The notes: generated by a model not told the origin, from the letters alone. Positions 22,926 to 35,194 are shown, counted from the stretch's first letter. The stretch: 64,000 nucleotides of DNA from Uranotaenia lowii (GCF_029784155.1 NC_073693.1:331084592-331148591), one strand, 5' to 3'. Made by a program: numbers and translations.

Positions 22926-24835
22926 CACTTGGATTACTATCGAAATTGTATTATTCGACACCTTTTTCCCATTCTCATCTTTTTTTGTTTTCTACACTTA
23001 TTCGACCGAACGTAATGATGCAATACCGAAAACCGCATCTTATGCGACGTATTTAAAGAAATATATAATTTTTCCTGAACATAATTCCTTTTCACAACTA
23101 ACGATTCGAGTACTAAGTCAGCCCGACGGCAAAAAAAACTAACTGTTTGGATTATTCCCTTCAGATGCATTTGGCCATCGAAAAAGGCTTTTAGCTGCTT
23201 TCTGAATAATTTTCTTCAATTTGATCAGATCAAATTTACTTTCCTAGAAATAGCATTGCCCAAATGGAAATATTTAGCTGAAAAAATAATCATTGTAGTT
23301 GACGAACACTAAATGAACTCAATTTGTACAAAAATTTCAAATTTCAAACTCTTCAAATATCCACTGATTCGTAAAAAGCGGCATGTGAATCCTTCAATTT
23401 ATTTGCATGTTGCCAGCCTCCAATAAATGAAGTGATTTAAAATTAGGCTCCCTTCCCCTTATATAGAATATAGCCTCTAGCATTCTTTCCGATGGGAATA
23501 ATTTTCTCATAAGGTTCTTACTTCCGGTTTGCAAAGAAAGATCCCACAAATCTCAACTAGGAAAAGCTCTATGATAGTAATTAGTTTCTTCACTTCCGGC
23601 ACACATCTAATCATCTCCATATTGAACTGCTACCTTTATGGTTCCATTTCAAGCCTGTTTATTTGTCGAAAGATGACTGCTTTGAGCTGTCAATTAGAAA
23701 TTGGATACCGATATTTTCTGAGCTTTTCCGGCAAGTGGAAATGTCAACTGCACAAAAAGAATGTTTCTTCTATTGACGGAACATCAATCAACTGAGAAAT
23801 TGCTCCAATCAATTGCAAAAGATGATCTACCGTCTTGTTTGATTTTCGAATGATTAGAATTCAAGAACCGAAGTGTTTGTTTGAATTGGGATTGAAAATG
23901 TGTTTGTATCTTTGTGGTAAATAACTCATCTGAAATTAAAACTTTCAAATTGTCGGAATTGCTGTTTTCATTTTAACTGAATCAGTCAATTTGCTTTTAC
24001 CCAGGTTGAAGATTCATTATGGTACAATAAGGATAAATTTAATCCCATTTTCTTGTTTTCATCATATCTCTTTGAATAAGAATTAGAAATTTGTTCACTT
24101 TTAAAGTTGCCACGCTCTAAAAATTAAGACGATGTGAAATCTCGTAAATAAAAAAGGAGCATTTTCGCGGAGAAAAAAATTTGTCGATTAAGTAAAAGTT
24201 TTCCAAAATGTATGTTTTGGGTTCACTTGATCCCTCGAGTCCGAAAAAATATATTTTTCTTCAGAATGAGTGTTGATCATTGCTAAGTATTCATCCAATG
24301 ACTTATATTGGCCCAACAATTTCCTGATAAAATGGAATCGGACTCGAATATGCGCTTTTATCTTAAAATTAGAGAATTGCGCCTTTAGGTATGCAATGAA
24401 TAATGGATAGTAGACCAACTTTTAGAATTCTGATTGTCTGAGATTTATTATCTTTGAAATGAAATCTATTATGGTCAAAAAACTAATGGATTTTTTATCT
24501 GTAGATTTTGCATGATTTTTGCCAAAGCTTAGAGCACCCTGGTTAAAGGATCGAGTCTTCTTTAATAAAGGATCAAGTCTCCTTAAAGTTTCAAAATATC
24601 ACATTTTTTTTAGTCTCGCGAAAACGCATCTAGTTCATCTACGGGATTATGTTTCGATCTTACTTTTGCAGCATATAAATTTGAAATTTCACGCTGTCAG
24701 AAAATGCAAAAGCAAGCGGCCTGCAAAATTTTTTCAAAAAGATATGACGAAAATGAGAAAAAGGGATTAAGTATCCCCATTTTCCCCTACTATTTAATAT
24801 GCCTTCATTGATAAAAGTTAGGTTTAAGGTTTGTT
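22926..24835. other. AT-rich spacer
   Basis: No supported gene. Open frames of 76-88 codons here have no domain, conserved-looking composition or splice context. Confidence 0.4.
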
Positions 24836-24840
24836 TACAT

Positions 24841-24915
24841 CAGGCATGTCAAACTCGTTTAGGTGTGCGGGCTGCATTAAAAATGTTCTATGACGTAGAG
24901 GGCCGCAGCCAAAAT
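24841..24915. mobile_element. Possible single end of a hAT-type element
   Basis: CAGGCATGTCAAACTCGTTT, followed by GGGCTGCA and GGGCCGCAGCC, resembles the ends of a hAT group seen in many animals. I found no matching opposite end nearby. Confidence 0.3.
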
Positions 24916-26217
24916 CAGTTAGAAAATGCCTGGTTTACATGAAATGAACTTCAAGAATCAAAGAATATTTAAAAACCAAAAATATATTATTTTAGAACTT
25001 TTAGTACCTATATCTTTGGCGTTTTTTCAAAGAAAATTTTCGCTATCCCATTTCTCACTCACATGCCCATTCTAGCGAGAAAACTACCCACCGGTCCCGA
25101 GAAAAACCGGCAGCTGAGCGTCCGAAAAATGAGCGGGCATCCAATTTCGTGCTGCTGTTTGCATACTGGATTTTTATTCCGTCGTCGTCTCCATCGAGGA
25201 AAGGATTATTTCAAAATTGTTATGGCTGCTCTTTGAGGAGTAGCTTTGCGTTCAGCAAACACTTGGACCATTTTAGTTCCATGAATGGGAAGCAAACCCA
25301 TCTGCGGAAGTGCACTTTCCTGCATTTTTCGTTTCCCCAACAGAGCGCTTCACTTAGTTCGTATCAAAATTTCAAGCTCACCACATATCTTATTCCGTTT
25401 CCTAAATTTTTCAGAAACCCGATGATACCTCATAAGTGCTACATTCAGCTGGTAACTTTGCTCAAAATGTGGCGAATAGATGACAGCCACTAGGTTCGGC
25501 TTACTTGCGGAAGTATGAATTTAACCATGCCTGAAACAGAGTGGTTCAAAAAAAAGGTCAGGAAAACAGGATCAACTTTTTTCAAAATGTAAGTAAAGAA
25601 ACATTTTATATATAATAAAATTTGAAAAACCAAAACTTTTGGTCTGATAATGATACTTAAAACAATAAAAAATAATTGAGTGGACCAATCTAATCGGTCG
25701 TTTTGGATTATCATATCCGGGAAAAGCAATTTGGTAGGACTGCTTGTTACTTCAAGGGAAGTTAAATTCTTCCTATTTCATGGTTTGGTTCCCATTAAGT
25801 TGAAAAACGATATACGAATTGTTATGAAAAGTGAAAAATTCAGTCGTTTACTGTTTAAAATTTATTAAATTGCTGAAAGCTATCTTTATAATCTGCTTTT
25901 TTTCAAACCTCTTTTAGTTTCTTCGGATTCTTCATTTCTAGTTTTTCTCGAGTCTTTTGTTTCTTTCGTTTCTTTTGTATCTTGACTTTGTATTTTGCGC
26001 TTTTCTGGTATATTTATTTTCATTTTACACTAAGTTTTTTTTACGCGGTATGAATTCCGTCGTTGACGTATAGGACTTGGCATATTTTCGCTCAAAAAAC
26101 GTGTTGATTCGCGAAAGCCGTGTAGAAGAATCATATTCATGGCAAAAAAAACCGCGTAAAAAGAAGCCGTGTTAGTAAAACTGAGCAAAATCAAACCGCG
26201 TTAGACCTCAGTGTATA
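24916..26217. other. AT-rich spacer
   Basis: No gene is supported. The 114-codon frame at 25149-25493 has no recognisable domain and no splice or regulatory context. Confidence 0.35.
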
Positions 26218-26303
26218 TGTAGCCGATTACTGCATGTGTGACACTATCTCGGCCAATAGGCCTTTCCGAAAGGATAATCTTCCTCTACTGTCCTTTGTAC
26301 ACG
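26218..26303 (+). mobile_element. LTR-like fragment, first copy
   Basis: These 86 bp match 35211-35296 with about two differences (TGTAGCCGATTAYTGCATGT ... CCTTTGTACACG). At the other copy the sequence follows a purine tract typical of the site just upstream of a 3' LTR. This copy lacks that tract and could be part of a solo LTR. Confidence 0.5.
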
Positions 26304-26729
26304 AATACGGTAGCTAGATGTGTGATATTTTAGATTGTTTTTCAACCTAATAAAATCCATTACCGTTTTTGATTGATAGCTTGCTTGCTTGCACCTTTCT
26401 TTTTCCATTCTTTTTTCTTGCAATCCCAGTGAATGAAACTCGTTCGGAATTAAAATCTGCCTAAACAAAAGCTCTCACACATACGTATGATTCGTGTGGA
26501 CACTTCTTTCTCTCACTAGCTTTCGTTCCTCTGCTTGGTTTCCTCTGTTTTTTTTTTGTCTTTTCTGCCATTACAACAAACACTCGTGCCGGGTAGTATG
26601 CGTGCACATTTACTCACGTATTTTTTTTTTTTTTTTATTAAAAAAAAACCTTTATTCAGTATTCACTTAAAAGCTATATACAAACATTTTAAATCTAATT
26701 AATGCTATCCTGGATTAATACAGTTATTT

Positions 26730-29700
26730 CTAACAAATAATAAGATTATTTTCGAAATGTTTCCTGAAAACATTAAAATTATTCCATCTTTGCTCTCTTA
26801 TATGTTTTTTAAATACATAAAGACTGGGATTTTCAAAATGGACAACATTGTATACAATAGCTTCTGATACCAGCCACAAGGCTGCCTTATTTTTACAATT
26901 ATCATTGGATATTTTTATATACAGAAGTTCTTCAGGTGATTTAACTTTCGTCTTAAGCCTTTGGATCACTATTTTTTCTATCCACTTCCAAACAATGCCT
27001 GATTTAGTACAATACTTGATTCTATGAAAATTCGTGTCTGGTTGATTACATATGTCACATAGATTGCTGTTTACAATATTCGTGTAGGTATACATTTTGA
27101 CTCGATTTGCAATCACATCATTGAAAATCATATATAGCATAGATCTTGTATGTAGCGTAAGAAAATTATGATTGATATTTTCCCAAATAAAATCCCACTC
27201 TAAAGTAGGATACTTTTCAAAGACATCGGGAACTGTATTAAGCTCTTTCAAAAAAGAGATGTAGATGTTTCTATTGGATAGTTCAATATCTTGATCCCCT
27301 AACTGTTTAGCTGCTTCTATCCATTTTTTGGCATTTAGAGTAAGACCTTTAACATCATTTAGTTTGATCAAAAAGTGTTTAACTTTTTCTCAACTTTGAA
27401 TTAAAAGATTCTTCACAAACAGTGATTTGCATTGAGTTTCAGGGTCTAGCAGTTTAAGTCCACCTTTCTCATATTCTAAATATAGTTGATTTCTTTTGAT
27501 TTTGAAAAATTGGGAACGCCATATAAAATATCCTGCAGCTTTTTTAATTTCTGCTATGTGTGCATTCGATGGTGGAAATGTACCATAATTTCGAGAGCAT
27601 GTAGGTATTTAGCATTATTACTCTTCCTAGTAACGATAAGTGACGCGCAGCATGAATTGCACAGGTAGCTTTGAATCGGTTGATCAGCACTTGATAATTC
27701 TTATTCACCATTTCTTTCCAAGTTTTATTCACGATCAATCCAAGTATTTTTAGATCTTCTTTTTCCTTCACCTTTTGAGGTCCTAAATGGCAGTTGTTAA
27801 ATCTTATGAACCCTGATTTTTTCAGATTAATTCGAATTCCAGCAGTTTTTGAAAAATCATCAAAGTATGACATTATTAAGTCGAACTCTTCATCGTTTCT
27901 GATTAGGAGCGTTAGGTCATCTGCGTAAGCAGAGATTTTAATAAACTTATTGTCAATATTTAGTCGCAACAGGCAGTCATACAACTGTCTTATCAGAGGT
28001 TCCAAATACAAAGAAAAAAGTTGCATGGATAAGGGACAACCTTGCCTGACAGATTTTTTTATCGGGAAAGAAGATGTAAGTGAACCATTGACTAACACTT
28101 GCGATGAAGCATTAGAATACAAGTTTTTCAGCAGCTGTATAAATTTTGGTGAAAATCTGAATTTTTGCATAACTTCCCATAGACAAATGTGATTAACGGT
28201 GTCGAAAGCTTTTTCTTAATCTAAAGTGAGAATAGCAAATTTGACTCTCTTAGATTGTTGAGCTTTTGTTATCAAAGTTCTTATTTGATCGAGATTTGAG
28301 ATACATGATTTTTGCGGAACTCCAGCTGTTTGCCCTTCTCCAAGGAGCACATTCATACACTTTGCAAGACGGAAAGACATAATTTTGGCAAGAATTTTGT
28401 AATCAGTGTTCAAAAGACTTATAGGACGGTAATTATTGATATCTGATCTGTTTCCTGTTTTTGGCACTAGAGTGATAATACCCTTTGAAAAGTTATCTTG
28501 CACTGGTAATTCACCGTTTATCAAACCGTTAAACAGTCGTAACATGTCAATTTTCAAAAGATCAAAATAATGTTCGTAAAATTCATATGTAATTCCATCA
28601 GGACCTGGAGCTTTTTTCTTGGTTGCCTGTTGAATAATCGTGCGTAGCTCTTCTTCTTCTATTTGTTTTGTTAATTCATCATTCATAACGTCTGATAGGG
28701 ATGTATTGATAAAATTAAGAGCCAAGTATTGTCGATTATCTGAAATACAGTTTTCCCTGAATAACTCCTGGTAGTGTTGGTAAACATACTGTTTAGGAGT
28801 TTGATTTAAAGTTGAAAAGCCTAATAACGGTGAGTTATAACCTCTTTTGACAATTGCGGACACTTGATAAATGCTCATTTTTTCTGATTCCATCATTGTT
28901 GATGGCTGAAACCGGGTTTGATAAGAAGCTAACCGACGATGTTCAGCTTCTAAAATTTTTGTTTTAGCTATGTTCAATTCGTCATCTACGATTTCTCCAT
29001 CGGCTTGTTTTTCCATCAAATCGCTCAATTTTTGATACCATTTCTCTTTATTCCTAGCATTCTGCTGATTGAATTCAAAGGATTTCGATTTGTAGAATTG
29101 ACGCACTTTAGCTTTAAAATCATAGGCCCACCATTCTGCGAAACTATTCTGATATTTCCTCCGTTTTTTCAAATCATCATAAACTTTACTGAAATCGACC
29201 GAGTTTTGTTCAACTTTGAGCATTGCGTAGTTTATCTTCCAATAGCCTCGACCCATAACTGGCATAACTGCTGATCTTTGTATAGTGTAATTCATGATCA
29301 CAGCGTGGTGATCCGAAAAAGGTACCCCTACAACTTCATGTTTTACAACTCGTTTAGCAAAATCACTATTCGTGTAGAACCGATCTAACCTAGAGCCTGA
29401 GTTACCTCTATGGAATGTATAACGTCTGGCAGACGACCCGAGATCTACGAGCTTGAGAGAGTTCACTACAGTCTTTAATCCCTCGCACAATGGTCCGTTT
29501 CCGCTTTTGAAGTCTCTCTCATCCAAGATACAATTAAAATCGCCACCCATTACAATTTGGCGGAAGTTGCTCTCCCGATAAACGGAACCATTTTCTCTTT
29601 AAATAACTCCTCTCTTTCAGCTTTGTACTGAGAGCCAGAATGGCCATATATGTACATTGATGATATTGATGTCTTCGTGTATAATTGATGTTATGCGACC

Positions 29701-29949
29701 AGAAGGATCCAACATAAGGTGTTCAAAATTTAAAGTTTTTCTGATTAAAATAGCTGTGCCAAGATTCGAATCACTTCTGTTAATAATAGCATGATGCGTT
29801 GGAATAAACGAAAAATTACAAAAGGCTACCTCCTGCAGAAGTATGATATCTAAATCATACTGATTTATGAAATCTCTGAGTAGATTCTTTTTCGAGCTGA
29901 TTGTGATGGAGTTAATGTTGAGCGTACAAATTTTCCTTATGTAATTCAT
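26730..29949 (-). pseudogene. LINE ORF2: endonuclease and reverse transcriptase, broken
   Basis: The product would nick target DNA and copy LINE RNA at the nick. The start is MNYIRKICTLNIN at 29949, a typical endonuclease beginning, with LLQEV soon after. Endonuclease motifs GGDFN (near 29545) and SDHHAV (near 29300) follow. The RT has KKKAPGPDGITYEFY, YRPISLLNTDYKIL, LTLD, a SVRQGCPLS segment and the catalytic box AYADDL (near 27920). A C-terminal C-x2-C-x6-H-x4-C region lies near 27070-27010. Breaks are two compensating frameshifts between about 29645 and 29555, an in-frame TAA at 28216 just after LTLD, and another frameshift between 27544 and 27371. The remaining length, about 1,070 codons, is close to a complete ORF2. 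Confidence 0.88.
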
Positions 29950-30082
29950 ATTCCAAAGAAAGAGGAATCAAATTGGTAAATGAGCTGTCATCAACTTTGC
30001 TTGAAACAAAGTGGACACAATTCAGGAAGTCATCATAGAACATTGGTCTCATAAGAAAAGGCAGCAGGAAAATTTCCAACAA

Positions 30083-31168
30083 TTACTTACTACTTTTCCG
30101 TACTCCTTTTTTCTCCATGGCGATGGAGCTATCAGCCATGAATTTAAGCACGTTCGTCGATGTTCGCTCGTTGCTCCTAGCAGCTTTCCGGCTTCGCGAC
30201 TTCCTGGCGGTTTCCACCTCTGTAAATCCTTTTAACAGCTCCTCTTCGCTGTCCGTTGTAGATCTTCCATCAGAGACGTGTTTCCTCTTCGTTGTTTTGT
30301 CCGCATCATTCACCTCGGCGTCCATGGTACTATCCTCAGCAGCATCGATTCTCTCGGGGTTTTCCTCATTTTTCTCTTGGGTAGAGCAGCCTTGCTCTGG
30401 GGCACTCGCAGGTATCCCATTTCCTTCCGCCATAGGTTTTCCACTCAGTGACGAAACTCGGTTTCGTGGGGTGAGAGCAACCAAGTTCAGCTCTCCTTTC
30501 TCTCCAGCAGTAGCAGCGGTGGGTTTGCTCTTGAGAGCATCAGCATACGAGCTACCAGCACGTGGTACGCTAGTTTCCGGTTGGATGATAACTGTTGCTG
30601 ACTTCCGCGGACAATCAGCTTTCAGGTGGCCATCTTGTTTGCACAAGAAGCATTTGTGTCATAGGCCCTCATAATATACTCTTCCCCTGCGGTGTTGAAA
30701 GTACAAGGTGGCTGGAATTTCTTTTTTAATGACCATATACACTCCTCGCACACCTGTATACATGTTCAATTCAAACTCAGCAGGGAATTTTTCGCGCACT
30801 GACCTTTTAATCACCCCATATTTTCCAAGGACGAGTGAAATTTCCAAATCGGACACTTCCGGCGGTAGATCGAACACCCTGACGTACCGCAGGCAACCTC
30901 CAGCAACCGACATCGTGATCTCTACAGCAGTCCCATTTGAGTATTGGAACTGCTGCACCTCAGCGTTCTGAAGTAAAGCGTCCTTCATTGCAGCCTCCGT
31001 CGCAAACTTGATGCACATGCATCTTTCATCTGTGATACGATATGTGCTCTCCATCGCAGTAACATCCGCGTTTAGCACCTTAACGAACCGCGCCATTTCA
31101 GCCAGTGATGGGGCAGCTGATTTTTCTGGGAAACTAAACACTAACGTGTTCTTCACAATTCCTTCCAT
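30083..31168 (-). pseudogene. LINE ORF1: RNA-binding protein with CCHC knuckle, one nonsense codon
   Basis: The frame of about 361 codons is open except for one TGA at 30659-30661. Upstream is an RRM-like region (YVRVFDLPPEVSDLEISLVL). Immediately after the stop is a perfect C-x2-C-x4-H-x4-C knuckle (CFLCKQDGH...C). The tail is charged and Ser/Lys-rich with SRSRKAARS. This order, an RRM-like fold, a zinc knuckle and a low-complexity tail, is usual for Tx1-type ORF1 proteins, which package LINE RNA. A CGA-to-TGA change would explain the stop; that is inference. Confidence 0.8.
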
Positions 31169-31200
31169 TGTATTCCTTCACAATTCCAACCGCTAAACTA

Positions 31201-31965
31201 TGCGGAAAAAAACCAATGGCCGCAACAACGGCAAAGTCTACACAATAGCCTCAGTGATAGTCGAAAGCGTCCTCTCACTACAAAGTCTGAATGTCAACTG
31301 TTTTTAAACGAATATTCGTTGCTTTAGAAATTGAGCGAGCATTATCTCACAGCAGCACCTTCTCGCTTGTCTCTTTTCGTTTTCTTACGACGTTTAATCA
31401 TGGCCCGCCACGTTCTCTGAGAAATATGTTCGGCTGCCGAACGAGTTGATTTTTTGAATTCGCAGACGCAGATCTGATCGTCCTCTAATGTTTCCGTGAT
31501 TGTTATAAACTCGTGCTGAGTTTATGGATATCTAACTCTAATCGTTCTTATGCTTTGCAAATCAAGCTCTCGTACGTAGCAAAAATTGTTTCTGCTTGTT
31601 AGCTCGTTTGAATTTAGTATTATAAAATTGCTCAGCGGAAATTGCCATACAAGTTTTTATAGATTCGCGATTCGTTGCAATAAGTTCAATAAAGGGACAC
31701 ATATCATCAAATATGGTACACTGAGGTTGTTAAGGACGATCGCTTTTTTACTTATTCTGAAGAATATGAATTTTGAGTGTTTAAGTATTGTTTGAAAATT
31801 TCTAAGGATATTAAAAAAAATATGTTTGTTTTATAAACTTTGAAAGTTTATGATCGTTCTAGAAGAATTGTACAGGCGATTCCTAAAACAAAAAAGACTA
31901 AAAAAGAAAACTTCAATTTAAAAAAACTTTTTATTGATCCTTTACACACCGGAAAAATTTTCGTA
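31201..31965. other. Spacer between the LINE and SINE copy B
   Basis: The first ~100 bp may be LINE 5' untranslated region. The rest shows no supported gene. Confidence 0.35.
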
Positions 31966-31975
31966 AATGCAATGA

Positions 31976-32177
31976 TATAGCTTGTGATATAGCTCAGTTG
32001 GCAAGTCAGTTGCTTTCTGAGCCGATGGCCGTGAGTTCGAGCCCAAGAGTAAACATCGATCACAGTTGTACCGGATAAGTTTTTCAATGACTTGTCCGCA
32101 CACTTCACTGTTGATATAAGTCGCGAATGACATAAAGATACATAAACGACTATAATCGAAACAAAGAAAAAAAGTAG
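31976..32177 (+). mobile_element. tRNA-derived SINE (copy B)
   Basis: TATAGCTCAGTTGGCAAGTC is a clear box A region and GTGAGTTCGAGCCCAAG a clear box B. The body matches copy A, with an extra ~20-bp segment (CACTTCACTGTTGATATAAG) missing from or altered in copy A. The tail is A-rich. ATGCAATGA is duplicated on both sides (31967-31975 and 32178-32186). Confidence 0.9.
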
Positions 32178-32316
32178 ATGCAATGAAATTTTCATATGTA
32201 TTTGCTTTCAATATATCGTATTTGTTTAACTGTTCTGAATGTACACCCTTTTCAGAGAAGAATCTTGTCCTCAAAGAAAATGACACAGGTTTAAGAAAAA
32301 ATTACGAAGCAATTTT

Positions 32317-32502
32317 TTGCTTCGAAACAAAATAAGCGTTTATGGTTCACTTTATACATTTTCGTTGGATGGGGAAGGCCAATATGAAGAGTGTTCTGAA
32401 AGTTCACTTTATGAGTTTTCGTTGGATCTGGAGGACCAACATGAAGAGTGTTCTGAAGGTGAGTTTTCGTTTGATTGGGAGGATCAATTTAAAAAATGTT
32501 GA
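32317..32502 (+). repeat. Short in-frame tandem repeat (57/48-bp units, ~19-aa unit)
   Basis: Three units begin near 32345, 32402 and 32450. Each encodes a variant of FSLDxEDQxEEC in one open frame of 61 codons. Unit lengths are multiples of three. I do not recognise the protein. The repeat abuts the truncated edge of the R1-clade LINE. Confidence 0.4.
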
Positions 32503-32504
32503 GA

Positions 32505-33093
32505 ACGGTTCACTCAGCCTTGCCAGGGCTTCCAGTAGAAGTTGTCCCCTGGGGTTTGTAAGGGGACTACCCCATTCTACGGCCCACACATTGAAGTCCC
32601 CGCCTATGACAACGGGGCTCCGACCCGTGAGACCTTCGACGATTTAGTCCATCATGATGCCGAATCTCTCCAGAGACCACCACGGGTGGGGGGGGGGGGG
32701 GTTGAGAACGCAGAGAACGCAGAGACATCAGGAACAAGGAGAAAGAAGAAGCGTGGACCACCAGTACCATACGCTTCCAGCTATAACGAAGCCTTCCTCA
32801 TCAGCGGAAACCACCTCTTGTATGGGGTATCTTCCTGTAACCCATATCGGGACCAGTTTGGCTTTATCGGTTACTCTATTGCTGCCATCCGTGGTCTTGC
32901 GATACGGGTCTGCTACTAACGCCAGGTCCAACTTTTCCTCAAACGCCAACTGCCGCAACAGCTGGTGTGCTGAGTGGCAGTGGTTGAGGTTGAGCTGAAC
33001 CGCTTCTATCCCCGCGAAGGTGCAGCCGACGCCTTTTGAAAGGCGGGGCACCAAGGGTTGCCAGCCCTGTGTCCTCCACCGCAGTGGAGACAC
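32505..33093 (-). pseudogene. R1-clade LINE ORF2, N-terminal endonuclease fragment
   Basis: VQLNLNHCHSAHQLL followed by LDLALVADPYR is the typical start of an R1-clade apurinic-like endonuclease. Further on, after a frameshift at the poly-G/C tract, the GDFN motif followed by WAVEWGS (near 32600-32565) is characteristic of this clade. The frame ends in unrelated sequence near 32503. The catalytic domain is incomplete, so no activity is expected. Confidence 0.82.
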
Positions 33094-34450
33094 TTTGCGT
33101 CTTTGGTGCAGCTAGCCGCCTGATGGCCGCCTTCGCCGCACCGCCAACACAAACCGCTCCTGTCTGTGCCCTTGCATGAGAAAGATTTGTGCCCAAATTC
33201 TACGCACCTGAAACACCTTTCCGGTTGCTGTGGGATGGCTATCTGGCAGATAGACCAACCCACCTTTAGCCGCCCACACTTGAGTGCGGCGTTTGCTGCC
33301 GCAACCGGAAGCTTCACGAATGCCACCTGTGTCCCAGATCTGGGAGGGCCTTCCCGCATCCTGACCGAGATCTGGTCAGTGCCGATCTTGCACAGATCCT
33401 TCAACGCATTTTGTGCCTCAACATCCGTGGCTATCTCGTCAAGGTTTTTCACCCTGACGGTAACCGTGGTGCTGAGGGATTCACCCACTATCTCTTGCGT
33501 GAGGGCGCTATACTCCGAGCTCTTTATCTGCGAGCCACGTCGGAGCTCAATTTGCGTAGGCACAATTTTCCCGTATGTTTGGATAACGTGCCGCTATTAA
33601 GCCTACCCCCCATTCTGATCATCTCACCGGAGCGTGTTCGGCGGATTCTCCCCACATCCCCTCCAAGGCCCACCAGCCTATCGCTTGTCCTCATTTGTCG
33701 GAGGACATCAGCGAAGGTCCCTTCAGGGGCCTTTACCACCAAAGCCTCCCCCTTGTCCCTGACCCGTTTTGGCTTGGGCTTGGGCTTTGGTTTGGCCTTA
33801 GTGGTCTTTTTTCTTTTGCGCTCAACCGTCTGCCACCCGGTTGGCGCATCAGGAACTTGGCCGCACGCATTTCCTCGTTATCATTTTCGCCTGGATCCTG
33901 CCGGGCCGTAGGATCCCGGGCCCGCTTTTTTGGGGCTCCTGGCCTCGTTTCGCCTGGCGACCCCCTCTTACGCTTGCCGTTTCCGGCAACCTCTTCGCCG
34001 CCATCCGTCTGCACGCAGACGCTGACCTTCTTCGGGCGGGTTGTATCTGCCCGAAGAGGAGTAGCAGCATCCTCGCGTGCCCTCGTCCGGCACTCCGGAG
34101 CAGTGAGCAGGCAAACAACTGCCCTGTTGGCTTTTACAAACATGACCATCACGTTTGCAAGTTTCTCTCGCACCTCCTTGTGGATGTTGGATTTTTTCCT
34201 CACACAATCCACAAGGTCTTGCTTGCATCCCGGCCATCGCGACGGCTAGTTCAGCAGGGGTCTCAGGGTCCTGAAGCTCCGGAGAGCTTAGGAGTTCCTC
34301 GACTGCCTGCTGAACCTGAGCGAAAGGATCTCCGCCACTCTCGACAGGCGTCCTCACCGGCTCGGCGGGTTGCCTAACCGGCGAGCGCCTTAGCCCGCTC
34401 CCACCGAACGGATTAGGACCAGCGTCCCTCTCCGCATCGCTCCCTTCCAT
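33006..34450 (-). pseudogene. R1-clade LINE ORF1 (gag-like) with three zinc knuckles, frameshifted
   Basis: It starts at the ATG at 34450-34448 (MEGSDAERDAG) and is split over three frames, with shifts near 34210 and 33735-33560. The middle part is Lys/Arg-rich. The intact C-terminal piece (33563-33006) has three consecutive Cys/His knuckles: CFRCVEFGHKSFSC, CWRCGEGGHQAASC and CLHCGGGHRAGNPWC. This protein type binds LINE RNA. It overlaps the start of ORF2, as is usual in the clade. Confidence 0.85.
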
Positions 34451-34650
34451 CCGCGTTTGTTTGGTTTTGTTGTTGTTAATCATAGAAAATCCCACGAGTA
34501 GCAAGGCAAGTATATCCACTGCGCCAGTGACCTGCTTAGCGCAGCAAGGACTGGGATACTGTGGGGTGTGTCCCGGTGCCCCACAGGCTACCGTTAGAGA
34601 CTGGCGTGATTTAACGACCAGCCAGCCTTCCAGGTACATCGGCACGGTTC

Positions 34651-35190
34651 AGCGTTACACCTTCACCAAACGGAGTCGGTTTCCAATAGTTTTCCCATTT
34701 TCGTATTCCGCGATCATAGCAAGGGTCTTCATAAGGGGGGGTGGGGTTGTAGTTCTCTCGGCCGTACATCTACATAAAGCAGACACGTTTCCACTCTGCA
34801 CAACGAGGAGGTGGAACTACTTCGCAGAGCAAATGATTCTATATAGAATGGATAGAATAGAGGTCAATTTTGAGCCTTCCTTAACCTTTGGCGGTGTCCA
34901 TGAGAAAATATCCAGACTCCCTCAAACGATTTGGTAAACCGTATGCGGGAACAATCGTACGTGTTTATTTTGCCGATTTGTTATTGTGCATCCTTGGTTA
35001 TCCTGGCTCAAACATTGTTAGATGACGACTCCAAGAAATTGTGAGAGCTGCAAGACTCCGTCCAAGCCTGCAAGAACCAAACTGTTGGTTTTCATATTTG
35101 TAGGTGCAAAGATTAACATTAAGCTCGTCCCTTGGACTAGCGAGACAACCCAATAATTTGTTAAAAGAGATACTTCTGTTATCACTTATT
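34651..35190. other. Spacer upstream of the LTR-like fragment
   Basis: No supported gene. A GGGGGGGTGGGG tract lies near 34735. The final part may belong to the retrotransposon that ends at 35195. Confidence 0.3.
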
Positions 35191-35194
35191 TTTG

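Larger units (their letters stand above)
26621..31200 (-). mobile_element. L1/Tx1-like LINE, full layout but inactivated
   Basis: The element reads on the minus strand: ORF1 (31168-30083), then ORF2 with endonuclease, reverse transcriptase and a C-terminal Cys/His region (29949-26730), then a short 3' region ending in a T-run on the plus strand (about 26621-26636), which is the poly-A tail. The 5' end is not sharply defined; 31.2-31.3 kb is my estimate. RPISLLNTDYKIL in the RT points to the L1/Tx1 group rather than Jockey, R1 or CR1. No target duplication could be assigned. Several stops and frameshifts make it non-autonomous now. Confidence 0.88.
32503..34650 (-). mobile_element. R1-clade LINE, 5' half only
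   Basis: On the minus strand it reads 5' leader, ORF1 (gag-like, 34450-33006), then the first part of ORF2 (endonuclease, 33093 to about 32505). The rest of the endonuclease, the reverse transcriptase and the 3' end are missing. The sequence is GC-rich against AT-rich flanks, with a run of about 12 G near 32691. LINEs normally lose their 5' end, so a 3' truncation points to later deletion or rearrangement. A 61-bp piece of the same ORF1 lies at 63756-63816. Confidence 0.85.

Noticed and set aside
30117..30674. 185-codon plus-strand frame
   Set aside because: It is antisense to LINE ORF1 with a CCHC knuckle and has no domain of its own.
33166..34377. Long plus-strand frames over 33-34.4 kb
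   Set aside because: They are antisense to the R1-clade ORF1 with its three zinc knuckles; the GC-rich composition explains their length.
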